Assembly (NCBI RefSeq): GCF_032116555.1
Contig: NZ_CP134949.1
Location: forward strand, 3,162,001 to 3,226,000
Length of the DNA: 64,000 nucleotides
From: Halobaculum sp. XH14
Lineage (GTDB): Archaea > Halobacteriota > Halobacteria > Halobacteriales > Haloferacaceae
Direction: 5' to 3'
Both the position numbers and the translations under genes were made by a program. This document shows, one piece after another, positions 25,117 to 34,555 of this stretch; position 1 is the first letter of the stretch, and every line of letters begins with the position of its first letter. Below the pieces are notes generated by a model, which saw only the letters and a program-made list of their open reading frames with translations, was not told the origin of the DNA and ran no database searches.

Positions 25117-25874
25117 GCCGGAACAGCCCACGGGACAACCTCCTGTCCATCGGTCTGCCCGAGCGCGATCAGCTCAACAAGGAGCTCGGCGGCGGCATCC
25201 CGCGCGGGAGCATCGTCCTCATGGAGGGCGACTACGGCGCGGGCAAGTCCGCGCTCTCCCAGCGGTTCAGCTACGGCCTCGTCGACGAGGGCGCGAGCGT
25301 CACCCTGCTCTCGACGGAGCTGACCGTCTCCGGGTTCATCGACCAGATGTACTCGCTGGAGTACGACGTGACGAAGCCGCTGCTCAACGAGGAGCTGCTG
25401 TTCCTCGCTGCCGACTTCGACTCGGGCGGGGCGTTCTCCGACGACGACGGCGACCGGAAGGAGCTGCTGAAGCGGCTGATGGAGGCCGAGACGATGTGGA
25501 ACTCCGACGTCGTCATCCTCGACACGTTCGACTCCATCCTCCGGAACGACCCCACCTTCGAGGCGCTCGTCCGGAACAACGAGGAGCGACAGGCCGCCCT
25601 CGAGATCATCTCCTTCTTCCGGGACATGATCTCCAACGGGAAGGTCATCGTTCTCACGGTCGACCCCTCGGCGGTCGGCGAGGAGGCGATCGGCCCGTTC
25701 CGCTCGATCGCCGACGTCTTCCTCGAACTCCAGATGATCGAGGTCGGCAGCGACGTGCGGCGGAACATCTCGGTGAAACGCTTCGCCGGCATGGGTAGCC
25801 AGGTCGGCGACACCATCGGCTTCTCCGTGCGCTCGGGCACGGGGATCGTCATCGAATCGAGGAGCGTCGCGTGA
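25113..25874 (+). CDS. arlH: ArlH archaellum KaiC-like ATPase
   Basis: 253 residues with a RecA-like fold. Walker A is GDYGAGKS (39-46), strand 2 is ASVTLLSTELTVSGFIDQ, Walker B-type is SDVVILDTFDSIL, followed by RNISVKRFAGMG. ArlH binds ATP, probably without strong hydrolysis, and docks on ArlI in the motor ring. It is closely similar in plan to the KaiC-like protein at 16877. A 70-bp gap to arlI, unlike the overlaps before it, shows no TATA box. Confidence 0.94.
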   Translation: MSRNSPRDNLLSIGLPERDQLNKELGGGIPRGSIVLMEGDYGAGKSALSQRFSYGLVDEGASVTLLSTELTVSGFIDQMYSLEYDVTKPLLNEELLFLAADFDSGGAFSDDDGDRKELLKRLMEAETMWNSDVVILDTFDSILRNDPTFEALVRNNEERQAALEIISFFRDMISNGKVIVLTVDPSAVGEEAIGPFRSIADVFLELQMIEVGSDVRRNISVKRFAGMGSQVGDTIGFSVRSGTGIVIESRSVA

Positions 25875-25944
25875 TGACGGGGACGGACGCGCACCCGGCC
25901 GTCAGCGGGTCCCGACCCAACAGCCGACCGGCGAGGTGTAACGC

Positions 25945-27615
25945 ATGACCGACCAGGGGATGGCGAAGCCGTCGAGCGAGCTGAAACAGCTCGCGATGAA
26001 GCGCCCGCACCTCCGGGAGCATCTCCAGAAGTTCAAGCAGATCACCGGCGAGTTCCCCCTGTTCGTCGACGAGATCGACGGCGAGCACGAGGCCCGCCGG
26101 CCGAACGTGCTCTACCCGGTCGGCGGCCCCATCTTCTGTCACGTCTACGGCGACTTCGGACAGGACACGAAGTACTACGCCGTCGAGCCGACGCTCTCCT
26201 CTGCCGAGGAGCAGGTGCTCGGCACCGTGAAGGGGAAGCTGCTGAACAAGAGCGGGCACCACGAGGCCCCCGACCAGGAGACGGGTTACGACGACCTCAT
26301 CGAGGAACTGCTCGAGGACGTCACCGTCATCGCCGAGGAGCAGGACGAGTACGGCCCGCTCTCGAAGGTGATGAACTTCGGCCGGACCGAGGTGTCGAAA
26401 CAGACCTACGAGAACATCCGCTACCGGCTGAACCGCGACATCGTGGGCTTTGGCCCGCTCGAACCCGTGATGCGCGACCCGGAGAACGAGGACATCCACG
26501 TCATCGGCCCGAAGGAGTGTCACGTCGACCACGGCGTGTTCGGGATGCTGGAGACGACCGTCGACTTCGGGACGCCGACCGAGTTCGACAACTGGCTGCG
26601 CAACATGGGCGAGCGGATGGGCGACCCCGTCTCCGACTCGAACCCCATCGTCGACTCGACGCTGCCGGACGGGTCGCGTATCAACATCATCTACTCCGAC
26701 GACGTCTCGATCAAGGGCTCCTCGCTCACCATCCGTCAGGGCGAGGAGACGCCGCTCTCGATCAACCAGATCACCAACTGGGGGACGCTCAGCCCCGAAC
26801 TGGCCGCGTACCTCTGGCTCTGTCTCGAGAACGAGCAGACGGTGTTCGTGGTCGGGGAGACGGCCTCGGGGAAGACGACGACGCTGAACTCCATCCTCTC
26901 GTACATCCCGCGGGACTCGAAGATCTACACCGCGGAGGACACCGCCGAGGTCGTCCCGCCCCACAGCACCTGGCAGCAGCTGCTCACCCGTGAGGGAGAC
27001 GGCGGCGAGGCGAACGACGTGGACATGTTCGACCTCGTCGCGGCCGCGCTGCGTTCCCGCCCCGACTACATCATCGTCGGCGAGGTGCGTGGCGCCGAGG
27101 GTCGCATGGCGTTCCAGGCGGCCCAGACCGGCCACCCGGTCATGCTGACGTTCCACGCGAGCGACATCGTCTCGATGATCCAGCGGTTCACCTCCGACCC
27201 CATCAACGTGCCCGAGACGTTCATGGACAACGCCGACGTGGCGCTGTTCCAGAACCGGGTGAAGCAGGGCGACAAGGTGCTCCGTCGGGTCACCTCGGTC
27301 CAGGAGATCGAGGGGTACTCCAAGGAGATGGACGGGGTCGTCACCCGCGAGGTGTTCAACTGGGACCCCGTCGAGGACGAGATCGTCTTCCGCGGGATGA
27401 ACAACTCCTACGTGCTGGAAGAACAGATCGCAACCCTGCTGGGATACGCGGACACCCGCGACATCTACGACGACCTCTCGTTCCGCGCGGACCTGGTCGA
27501 CCGGATGATCCAGGAGGGGATCCTCGGCTACCACGAGGTGAACGAGGCCATCACGTCGTTCCAGCGCGACGGCGTCGACGGGCTCCCCTTCGACATGCAC
27601 CGTTCAGTGAGGTAA
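25945..27615 (+). CDS. arlI: ArlI archaellum assembly and rotation ATPase
   Basis: 556 residues, type II/IV secretion ATPase superfamily. The N-terminal domain is at about 1-290. Walker A is GETASGKTT (304-312, K310), the Asp box is YTAEDTAEVVPPH, Walker B is around SRPDYIIVGEVRGAEG, and the His box is GHPVMLTFHASD. The hexameric ATPase powers both archaellin secretion and filament rotation. GAGGTGTAACGC just before ATG 25945 is a ribosome site. Its stop lies 1 bp before arlJ. Confidence 0.96.
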   Translation: MTDQGMAKPSSELKQLAMKRPHLREHLQKFKQITGEFPLFVDEIDGEHEARRPNVLYPVGGPIFCHVYGDFGQDTKYYAVEPTLSSAEEQVLGTVKGKLLNKSGHHEAPDQETGYDDLIEELLEDVTVIAEEQDEYGPLSKVMNFGRTEVSKQTYENIRYRLNRDIVGFGPLEPVMRDPENEDIHVIGPKECHVDHGVFGMLETTVDFGTPTEFDNWLRNMGERMGDPVSDSNPIVDSTLPDGSRINIIYSDDVSIKGSSLTIRQGEETPLSINQITNWGTLSPELAAYLWLCLENEQTVFVVGETASGKTTTLNSILSYIPRDSKIYTAEDTAEVVPPHSTWQQLLTREGDGGEANDVDMFDLVAAALRSRPDYIIVGEVRGAEGRMAFQAAQTGHPVMLTFHASDIVSMIQRFTSDPINVPETFMDNADVALFQNRVKQGDKVLRRVTSVQEIEGYSKEMDGVVTREVFNWDPVEDEIVFRGMNNSYVLEEQIATLLGYADTRDIYDDLSFRADLVDRMIQEGILGYHEVNEAITSFQRDGVDGLPFDMHRSVR

Positions 27616-27616
27616 G

Positions 27617-29368
27617 ATGAGCACCGGCACCGGCAGCGGGAACTCGGACCTGTTCCCCGAATCGCTCTCGGAACTCGTTTCCGAGCTGCTGGACGCCTAC
27701 GACGAGCTGGACATGCCCAAGCGGCAGTACGTGGGCTACGTCCTGCTGCCCGCGCTGGGCTTTTTCCTGCTCACGCTCGCCGGGGCCGTCCTGTTGCCGT
27801 TCCCGCTGTCGGTTCGTCTCCCGGTTCCCATGCTGGGCCTGCTCGTGTTCGGGTCCGCGGTCGCGTACCCGAAGCTGTACCTCAACGCCCGGAAGGTCGC
27901 CATCGAGAACCAGCTCCACCTCGTGATGACCCACATGACCGTGCTGTCGACGACGAACATCGACCGGATGGAGGTGTTCCGCACGCTCGCGGCAGAAGAG
28001 GAGTACGGCGCCGCCGCGGACGAACTGGGACGCATCGTTCACCTGGTCGACACGTGGAACCAGTCGCTCGACGACGCGCTCCGTCGCCGGGCCATGGAGG
28101 TTCCATCCGACGCCTTCTCGGACTTCTTCGACCGGCTCGGCTACACGATCGGCGCGGGCCAGTCCATCGAGGAGTTCCTGCTCTCGGAACAGGACGCGGT
28201 CATCCAGAACTACATCACGGTGTACGAGGGCGCGCTGGGGAACCTGGAGGTCATGAAGGACCTCTACATGTCGATGATCCTCTCGATGACGTTCGCGCTG
28301 GTGTTCGCCATCGTGCTCCCGATCCTGACCGGCGACAACCCGACGCTCACCGTCTCGGCGGTCATTGTCATGTTCATGCTGGTCCAGCTCGGCTTCTACG
28401 TCATGATCCGGGCGATGTCGCCCCACGACCCGGTGTGGTTCCACTCCGAGCAGGGCGCGCCGACCGACCTCCGGCTCTGGGGAAGCCTCGTCATCGGCGT
28501 CGGGCTCACGTTCGTGTTCGTGAGCGTCGTCGGCGCGGGGCTGTTCGGCTACGGTCCGGGGCTGCCGGGGATGCTGTTCTTCCTCGACGAGACGCCGCTT
28601 CCGCTGTACATCTGCGTGCCGATCACCCCGATGGCGATCACCGGCGTCATGCTCCGCATCGAGGAGCGCAAGATCAGCGAGCGCGACGACGAGTTCCCGT
28701 CATTCGTCCGCGCGCTGGGTGCGGCGGAGTCGGCCAAGCAGTCGACGACCGGCGACGTGTTGCGGACGCTCCACGAGAAGGACTTCGGCTCGCTCACCCC
28801 GGCCATCGTCCGGCTCTACCGCCGGCTCAACATCCGGATCGATCCCTCCCAGTCGTGGCACACGTTCGCCGCCGACACGCGGTCGTACCTCATCCAGAAG
28901 TTCTCGGACATGTACCTCGAGGGGCGCGAGATGGGCGGACAGCCCAAGATGCTCGGCGAGCTCATCTCCTCGAACATGAACACGGTGATGCAGCTGCGCG
29001 AGCAGCGCAGACAGGCGACCGTGACGATGATCGGCCTGCTGTACGGCATCACCGCGGCCTCGTCGTTCGCGTTCTTCATCGGCCTCCAGGTCGTCGACAT
29101 CCTCGCGGACCTCTCCGAGCAGTTCAGCGTCCAGGACGCCGGCGGCATCGGGCAGATCATCTACCCCGGCGTGTACGACATCCCGCTCATCCAGTTCCTC
29201 CTGCTGATCGTCATCCTGTTCAACGCCGTCCTCTCGTCGGTGATGATCCGGACCATCGACGGCGGCAACAAGGCGAACGCCTACCTCCACTTCGTCCTGA
29301 TGACGTGGCTGGGCTGTGGCGTCGCCATCTTCACCCAGCGGATGGTGACCCAGATCCTGACGATCTGA
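27617..29368 (+). CDS. arlJ: ArlJ archaellum membrane platform protein
   Basis: 583 residues. Nine or so hydrophobic segments include YVLLPALGFFLLTLAGAVLL, LSMTFALVFAIVLPILTGDN, VIGVGLTFVFVSVVGAGLFG and LIQFLLLIVILFNAVLSSVM. Two cytoplasmic TadC/GspF-like domains are present (HLVMTHMTVLSTTNIDRMEV and EFPSFVRALGAAESAKQSTT). ArlJ is the sole polytopic platform on which ArlI acts. It starts 1 bp after arlI and ends the operon; the next gene converges. Confidence 0.95.
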   Translation: MSTGTGSGNSDLFPESLSELVSELLDAYDELDMPKRQYVGYVLLPALGFFLLTLAGAVLLPFPLSVRLPVPMLGLLVFGSAVAYPKLYLNARKVAIENQLHLVMTHMTVLSTTNIDRMEVFRTLAAEEEYGAAADELGRIVHLVDTWNQSLDDALRRRAMEVPSDAFSDFFDRLGYTIGAGQSIEEFLLSEQDAVIQNYITVYEGALGNLEVMKDLYMSMILSMTFALVFAIVLPILTGDNPTLTVSAVIVMFMLVQLGFYVMIRAMSPHDPVWFHSEQGAPTDLRLWGSLVIGVGLTFVFVSVVGAGLFGYGPGLPGMLFFLDETPLPLYICVPITPMAITGVMLRIEERKISERDDEFPSFVRALGAAESAKQSTTGDVLRTLHEKDFGSLTPAIVRLYRRLNIRIDPSQSWHTFAADTRSYLIQKFSDMYLEGREMGGQPKMLGELISSNMNTVMQLREQRRQATVTMIGLLYGITAASSFAFFIGLQVVDILADLSEQFSVQDAGGIGQIIYPGVYDIPLIQFLLLIVILFNAVLSSVMIRTIDGGNKANAYLHFVLMTWLGCGVAIFTQRMVTQILTI

Positions 29369-29387
29369 GCGGCGTCCCGGGGAGCCC

Positions 29388-29708
29388 CTACACCACCTGC
29401 GAGAGCGTCAGGACGAGAAACACCGCGCCGAGCACCAGCGCCCCGTACAGCAGCCGTCGGAACCGCGTCGCCGCGGGGACCTCCCCCCGGAGGTCCGGGC
29501 GCGTGGCGTAGACGTAGCGGTGGTAGGCTGCCGCGGCGATGACGAGGAAGACGACCGCTGAAACCACCAGTCCGGTCGCCACCGGGAGCCCGAACACCGC
29601 CCGCAGGTAGATCGGTCCCGACGAGAAGACGACGAGGAACGCCGCGGAGGCGACGACGAGGAACGGGACGGGATCGACCGGGTCGCCCGCGCGGTTCCGG
29701 AGCGGCAT
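29388..29708 (-). CDS. Small three-helix membrane protein
   Basis: 106 residues from ATG 29708, with an upstream GTG at 29723 as the alternative. Predicted helices: VPFLVVASAAFLVVFSSGPI, LVVSAVVFLVIAAAAYHRYV and LLYGALVLGAVFLVLTLSQV. A short basic loop (TRPDLRGEVPAATRFRR) separates helices 2 and 3. No family is recognised. It converges with arlJ, with 19 bp between stops. Confidence 0.65.
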   Translation of the reverse strand: MPLRNRAGDPVDPVPFLVVASAAFLVVFSSGPIYLRAVFGLPVATGLVVSAVVFLVIAAAAYHRYVYATRPDLRGEVPAATRFRRLLYGALVLGAVFLVLTLSQVV

Positions 29709-29813
29709 GGTCGACCAACGCACGCCTCGCCAAAGGAGGTTTGGACGGGCCGACGCATGGAGCGCGGACCGACGGATTCGGTTCGTGCTTCCTGACCGTC
29801 GTGCCCGGGCGAC

Positions 29814-30407
29814 TCAGCCGCCGACGAACAGCAGCACGGCCGTCATCGCCACGCCGGCGGCCGGCGGGATGGTGAGGTTGTCGTCGATGACGTAGCCGCG
29901 GACGACCGGCTTCAGCCCGTCCGCGGCCGTCGCGCCGAGCGCGCCCGCGGCCGCGACGGCGACGCCGACGGTCGGCGGGCGCGAGGGGGCCGTGAACGGC
30001 ACCGCGAGCGCGAAACAGACGAGGAACATGACGCCGAGCACGCCGAGTTCCTTCGCCGTCGTCGCGTCGTTCGAGCCGAGATAGCCCGACACTGGGTCGC
30101 CGATCGAGAGCATCAACATCGCCGGAACGGCGACCTCCGGGGCGAACGCGAACGCGGCGACCGCCATCCCGACCATGTAGAGCGCGTAGCCGGCGACGTT
30201 GTCGGCCTCGTACTCGCGGGTGAGCCGGTCGTAGACGGCGTGGTCGAGCCCGACGACGAGCCGGAGGAACTCCAGGACGAAGACGACGACGACGAGCCCG
30301 ACGAGGAACAGTCGCAACTCCGTCCACGTCGCCAGCCCGAGCACGTACAGCAGCGGGATCCCCGTCCCGGAGACGTGTACCCCCCGCCGCCCGAGTTCGC
30401 TCGTCAT
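29814..30407 (-). CDS. Dolichol kinase / phosphatidate cytidylyltransferase-like membrane enzyme
   Basis: 197 residues, about six membrane segments. Motifs typical of the CTP-dependent polyprenol kinase group (SEC59-like): RRGVHVSGTGIPLLYVLG at the start, SIGDPVSGYLGSNDATTAKE as the conserved Asp-containing loop, and DNLTIPPAAG at the end. The predicted reaction is phosphorylation of dolichol or a similar isoprenoid alcohol at the membrane, supplying lipid carriers for N-glycosylation. The substrate is inferred from family. It lies downstream of glyS in the same direction, 15 bp away, so it may be co-transcribed. Confidence 0.75.
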   Translation of the reverse strand: MTSELGRRGVHVSGTGIPLLYVLGLATWTELRLFLVGLVVVVFVLEFLRLVVGLDHAVYDRLTREYEADNVAGYALYMVGMAVAAFAFAPEVAVPAMLMLSIGDPVSGYLGSNDATTAKELGVLGVMFLVCFALAVPFTAPSRPPTVGVAVAAAGALGATAADGLKPVVRGYVIDDNLTIPPAAGVAMTAVLLFVGG

Positions 30408-30422
30408 CGATTCCGCCCCATC

Positions 30423-32219
30423 TCAGGCGGTCTCGACGTCGGTCTCGACCGCCCCGTAGGCCGACGTCAGGTCCTCGAACGCCCGGTCGGACTCGGGGTC
30501 GAGCAGCGTCTCCAGTTCCGCCGCCGCGTCGGCGACCGGCACGCGCACCTGGGCGGCCGTGTCGCGCTCGCGGAGCGTGACGGTGTCAGGCCCGTCGCCC
30601 TCCAGGCCGTCGCGGTCGACAGTGACACAGAAGGGGGTGCCGACCTCGTCCTGCCGGCGGTAGCGCCGACCGATCGAGCCCGAGTCGTCGTGTTCGACCG
30701 CCAGGCCCGCCGCGCGCAGGTCGGCGGTCACCTCGTCGGCGAGTTCGAGCAGACCGTCGTCGTTCGAGACGAGCGGGAACACGGCGGCGTCCGTCGGCGC
30801 GAGTTCCGGGTCGAGCGCGAGGTACGTGCGCTCCTCGCCGTCGACGGTGTCCTCGCGGTAGGCGTGCTCGACGAGCGTGTACAGCACGCGGTCGATGCCG
30901 AACGAAGGTTCGACGACGTGTGGCGTGACGTGCTCGCCGTTCTCCGTGACCTCCTCGACCGAGAAGTTCGCGAGGTCGGTCGGCACCGACACCTCGTCGC
31001 CGTCGAGGTCGACGGTCACCTCGTCGGCCTCGAACGCGTCCGGGTCCCGCTCCGCGAGCCGTTCCAGGGCGTCGGCGACGTCGCCGGCCCGACCGCCGAA
31101 CTCGGGCCCGAGCGTCGCCATGTCGGGGGCGACGGTCGCGCGCTCGACGGTCTTCGGCTCGTCGTACTGTTTGAACACGGTGAACGACTCGCCGGAGTGC
31201 TCGGCGTGTTTCGAGAGGTCGTAGTCGCCACGGTAGGCGAAGCCGGTGATCTCGACCCAGTCGCCCGACACCTCCGACTCGGCGTCCCAGCAGTCGGCCG
31301 CGTAGTGGGCCAGTTCGCCGGGGAGGTGCTGGCGGAACCGGAACCGGTCCATGTCGACGCCCACGCGCTCGTACCAGGTCTGGGCGATGCCGAGGTAGTA
31401 GCCGACCCAGTCGGAGCCGACGACGCCCTCCGCGACCGCCTCGTCGACGGTCGTCTCGTACGGCTCGCCGTCCTCCGCGTCCTGTTCCGTGGCGGGGTAC
31501 AGCGTCACCTCGACGTCCGCGACCTCCTCGAGTGGCGGCTCGTCCGACTCGGGGTCGATGAACGTCTCGAGTTCGGCCTGGGTGAACTCCCGGACGCGGA
31601 TGATGCCCCGCCGGGGGCTGATCTCGTTCCGGTAGGCCGGGCCGATCTGGGTGACGCCGAACGGGAGGCGGTTCCGGGCGTACTCCTTCAGCCGGGGGAA
31701 CTCCACGAAGATGCCCTGCGCGGTCTCGGGCCGGAGGTAGCCGGGCTGGCCCGAGCCGGGGCCGATGCTCGTCTCGAACATGAGGTTGAACTCGTCGATC
31801 GGTTCGCCGGCGAGCGTGGCGCCGCAGTTCGGGCACTCGACGTCGTGTTCGCCGAGCAGTTCGCCCACGCGCTCGGGCCCGAGCGCCTCGGCGTCCTCGA
31901 TGTCGGTCGCGCCCTCGACGAGGTGGTCGGCGCGGTGGGAGACGCCACACTCGGGACACTCGACGAGCATGTCGTCGAAGCCGTCGAGGTGGCCCGACGC
32001 CTCGAAGACGGCCTCGGGCATCACGGTCGGGGCCTCGATCTCGTGGTTGCCCTGCTTCACGGTGAAGCGGTCCCGCCAGGCCGATTCGAGGTTGTCCTTC
32101 AGCGCCGCGCCCTTGGGGCCGTAGGTGTAGAAGCCGGCGACGCCGCCGTACGCGCCGTTCGCGCCGAAGAAGAACCCCCGGCGCTTCGCGAGTTCCATGA
32201 CGTCCGCCTGGCGTGCCAT
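30423..32219 (-). CDS. glyS: Glycyl-tRNA synthetase
   Basis: 598 residues, class II alpha2-type synthetase. The start MARQADVMELAKRRGFFFGA includes the family opening. Zinc-type cysteines are C88, C91, C129 and C132 (ECPECG and ECPNCG). Motif 2 is QIGPAYRNEISPRRGIIRVR, and motif 3 with EPSFGIDRVLYTL. The anticodon-binding domain follows (LALDPELAPTDAAVFPLVSN). It charges tRNA-Gly with glycine in the cytoplasm. The ATG overlaps the stop of the upstream CBS gene by a 4-bp ATGA, so the two are translationally coupled. Confidence 0.97.
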   Translation of the reverse strand: MARQADVMELAKRRGFFFGANGAYGGVAGFYTYGPKGAALKDNLESAWRDRFTVKQGNHEIEAPTVMPEAVFEASGHLDGFDDMLVECPECGVSHRADHLVEGATDIEDAEALGPERVGELLGEHDVECPNCGATLAGEPIDEFNLMFETSIGPGSGQPGYLRPETAQGIFVEFPRLKEYARNRLPFGVTQIGPAYRNEISPRRGIIRVREFTQAELETFIDPESDEPPLEEVADVEVTLYPATEQDAEDGEPYETTVDEAVAEGVVGSDWVGYYLGIAQTWYERVGVDMDRFRFRQHLPGELAHYAADCWDAESEVSGDWVEITGFAYRGDYDLSKHAEHSGESFTVFKQYDEPKTVERATVAPDMATLGPEFGGRAGDVADALERLAERDPDAFEADEVTVDLDGDEVSVPTDLANFSVEEVTENGEHVTPHVVEPSFGIDRVLYTLVEHAYREDTVDGEERTYLALDPELAPTDAAVFPLVSNDDGLLELADEVTADLRAAGLAVEHDDSGSIGRRYRRQDEVGTPFCVTVDRDGLEGDGPDTVTLRERDTAAQVRVPVADAAAELETLLDPESDRAFEDLTSAYGAVETDVETA

Positions 32220-33076
32220 CAGAGCGCCTCCAGGAGGTGGACGTCCCGCACGATGCCCGCGAGGTCGCCGCCGGTCACCAGCGGGAGCTGTTCGATGTCG
32301 TTCGAGATCATCTCCTGGGCGGCCTCCTGGACCGACCGCGTCTGCGAGACGGTGAGCACGTCCGCGGTCATGAACTCGGTGACCGCTCCGGCGGGGATCT
32401 CGACGTTCCGGGTCGGGATGTACGCGCTGCCGACGGCCTTGATGCCCTCCCACTTCCAGTCGTCGTCCTCGTCGGCGATGGAGTCGCCGGTGTCGTCGGC
32501 ACCCTCGACGACCCGGGCGACCTCCAGGATGTCGACCTCGGTGAGCATGCCGTCCATCTCGCCCTCGTCGTCGAGCGCGATGGCGTACGGGACGTTGGCG
32601 AAGTAGAGTTCCCGCTCGGCGACCGGGAGCGGCGCGCCGCTGTAGACGGTGTTGACGTCGTCGCCGGCGGCGTCGCCGCAGGACGCCTCCGTCTCGGCGT
32701 CGCCGTGGGCGATGGCGTGGACGACGTCCGTGACGGTGACGATGCCCGCGAGCGCGTCGCCGTCGTTCTCCTCGACGACCGGGAGCCGGCGGATCCGCGA
32801 GCCGACCATCAGCTGTGCGGCGTCCCGGAGGTTCGTCGTCGGGGTCACCGTCGGGACGTCCCGCATGAGCAGCGCCAGCTGGTCCTCGTCGGGGCGCTCG
32901 ATGAGGTCGTCACGCGAGACGAGCCCGCGGTACGTCTCGCCGGCGTCCGACTCCTTCACGACCGGGACCGACGAGAAGCGGTGTTCCTGCAGGTACTCCA
33001 GCGCGTCGTCGCGGGTGCCAGGGAGCGAGACGGTGACCAACTCCGCCCGCGGCGTCATCGCGTCGGCTACGTTCAT
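32219..33076 (-). CDS. Four-CBS-domain protein coupled to glyS
   Basis: 285 residues made of two Bateman pairs. CBS1 is NVADAMTPRAELVTVSLPGT with HRFSSVPVVKE; CBS2 is LMRDVPTVTPTTNLRDAAQL with RIRRLPVVEE; CBS3 is divergent (SGAPLPVAERELYFANVPYA); CBS4 is FMTADVLTVSQTRSVQEAAQ with DIEQLPLVTGGDLAGIV. Such pairs bind adenine nucleotides (ATP, AMP, SAM) and regulate other proteins; the ligand is unknown. The stop overlaps glyS, suggesting one transcript and possibly a nucleotide-sensing link to glycine charging (inference). ATG 33076 lies about 30 nt after a minus-strand TTTACA. Confidence 0.85.
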   Translation of the reverse strand: MNVADAMTPRAELVTVSLPGTRDDALEYLQEHRFSSVPVVKESDAGETYRGLVSRDDLIERPDEDQLALLMRDVPTVTPTTNLRDAAQLMVGSRIRRLPVVEENDGDALAGIVTVTDVVHAIAHGDAETEASCGDAAGDDVNTVYSGAPLPVAERELYFANVPYAIALDDEGEMDGMLTEVDILEVARVVEGADDTGDSIADEDDDWKWEGIKAVGSAYIPTRNVEIPAGAVTEFMTADVLTVSQTRSVQEAAQEMISNDIEQLPLVTGGDLAGIVRDVHLLEAL

Positions 33077-33208
33077 ACCACGGGTGTACCGCCCCATACT
33101 CTTGTAAACTGCGAAGGTGTGTTCCGCGGTGTTGTGGTGTGGGGCGTCGGTGTGGATCCACGTGGTTGTCGTCCGCGGTGTTGTCTCGGGCGTGCTGACG
33201 ACCGTCTC

Positions 33209-33236
33209 GAAAGCACCCGCGGCTGTCGACGCAGCC
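33209..33236 (+). repeat. Dispersed element fragment, copy G
   Basis: GAAAGCACCCGCGG at 33209-33222 matches the first module with one change and has the same GACGACCG-type lead-in. It is followed by the hairpin CGGCTG/CAGCCG. There is no CCCCTTTCAG module. It lies in the 262-bp gap between the divergent CBS and priL genes, which is otherwise GT-rich and without a clear feature. Confidence 0.5.
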
Positions 33237-33338
33237 GAAACCGACGAACTGAACGAGAGCCGAACCAGTACCGAAACCGACCACACATGAGCGAGACCGT
33301 CGCGCTTAACCCACCCCGCTCGCAACCCCGCATCCAGC

Positions 33339-34448
33339 ATGGACCCGCGCAACGCCCGCTACCCGTTCTTTGCGACCGCCCGCGAGGCGGTCAGTGCGGC
33401 GGGCGTGGACCTGGCGACGCTCGTCGCCGAGCGCGACCCGGCAGTCGAGCGCGGCCGCGAACGGGTCGAGCGCGCGCTGGTCGAGGGCACCACCGAGTCC
33501 GAGTCGCCCCGCGACTGGGAGGCCCGCGAGGAACTGCTCTCGTATCCGCTCGCGCGCATCCTCGTCTCGCTGCTCGACTCGCCCGCGGCGGTGGAAAAGT
33601 ACGCCGAGGCTGAGGCCCGGACCGCCCACGAGCGGTTCACCACTGATCTCGCACACGACGGGCCGCCCGACCCCTCCCGGACCGACCTGGACGCGCTCCT
33701 CCGGGAGTTCGACCTGGCCGACCGCACGCGCCCCGAGGACCCGCCCGCCGGCGCGCCCGATCCGCAGTGGTACCACCTCGGCGTCGGCGCGTACCTCGGC
33801 TACGTCGACCCGCGCTGGGGCGACGACTGGCGGCTGGTGAACCGCGAACTCGCCGACGGCGAGGTCCGGGTCCCCCGCGACGGACTGTTTCGCGTGCTCC
33901 GGGAGGCGGTCCGCGAGCGCGTCGCCGAAGGGCTGCCGTTCGAAGGCGTGAGCGACGAACTGGCCGACGAACTCGAGGCCGAGATCGCCGACCTCCGGGA
34001 CCTGCTCGCCGACCGCGCCGCCACCGCCGACCTCGACGTGGTCGCGCCCGAGCACTTCCCGCCGTGCCTCTCCCGCCTGCTCGACCGAGCAAGAAACGGC
34101 GAGGGCGACGAGTTCGACCCCCAGGAGCGGTTCGCGCTGCTCTCGTTTCTCGCCGGCCTCAACCTGGACGTCGAGGGCGTCGTGACGCTCACCGAGGGCG
34201 GATTCTCCCCCGAGGACGTCGCCGACGAGTTCGCGTCCCTCCGCGACGAGTCGGGGGCGCAGTACCCGCCGCCCTCCTGCGAGACGCTCGGCGCGTACGG
34301 GATCTGCGACGACGAGGACGACCACCGGCGCGTCGCGCCCCACCCGCTGGAGTTCTACGCCCGGCGGCTCCGCGAGGCCGACGAGGTGATCGACTGGCGC
34401 GACCGGCGGCGGACGGACGACTCGGTCGCGGAGTCGAAGGGGAACTGA
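33339..34448 (+). CDS. priL: DNA primase large subunit PriL
   Basis: 369 residues. The N-terminal domain opens with RNARYPFFATAREAV; the C-terminal Fe-S domain carries C243 (HFPPCLSRLL), C314 (PPSCETLG) and C323 (GICDDE), followed by APHPLEFYARRL. PriL is the regulatory subunit of archaeal primase, supporting primer initiation by PriS, which is not in the window. The usual [4Fe-4S] site has four Cys; the fourth would fall in DDEDDHRRVAPHP, where only His is present. ATG 33339 begins the conserved sequence directly. Confidence 0.9.
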   Translation: MDPRNARYPFFATAREAVSAAGVDLATLVAERDPAVERGRERVERALVEGTTESESPRDWEAREELLSYPLARILVSLLDSPAAVEKYAEAEARTAHERFTTDLAHDGPPDPSRTDLDALLREFDLADRTRPEDPPAGAPDPQWYHLGVGAYLGYVDPRWGDDWRLVNRELADGEVRVPRDGLFRVLREAVRERVAEGLPFEGVSDELADELEAEIADLRDLLADRAATADLDVVAPEHFPPCLSRLLDRARNGEGDEFDPQERFALLSFLAGLNLDVEGVVTLTEGGFSPEDVADEFASLRDESGAQYPPPSCETLGAYGICDDEDDHRRVAPHPLEFYARRLREADEVIDWRDRRRTDDSVAESKGN

Positions 34449-34555
34449 CGCCCGCGTCCCCGTTCGGCCCCGGCGGTCCGCGAGCAGGATGCTCGGAGGC
34501 GAACGAACCGTGACGCCGTGCGGTCGGGAGGAGTCGAACCGGGCGTTCGCGGTCG

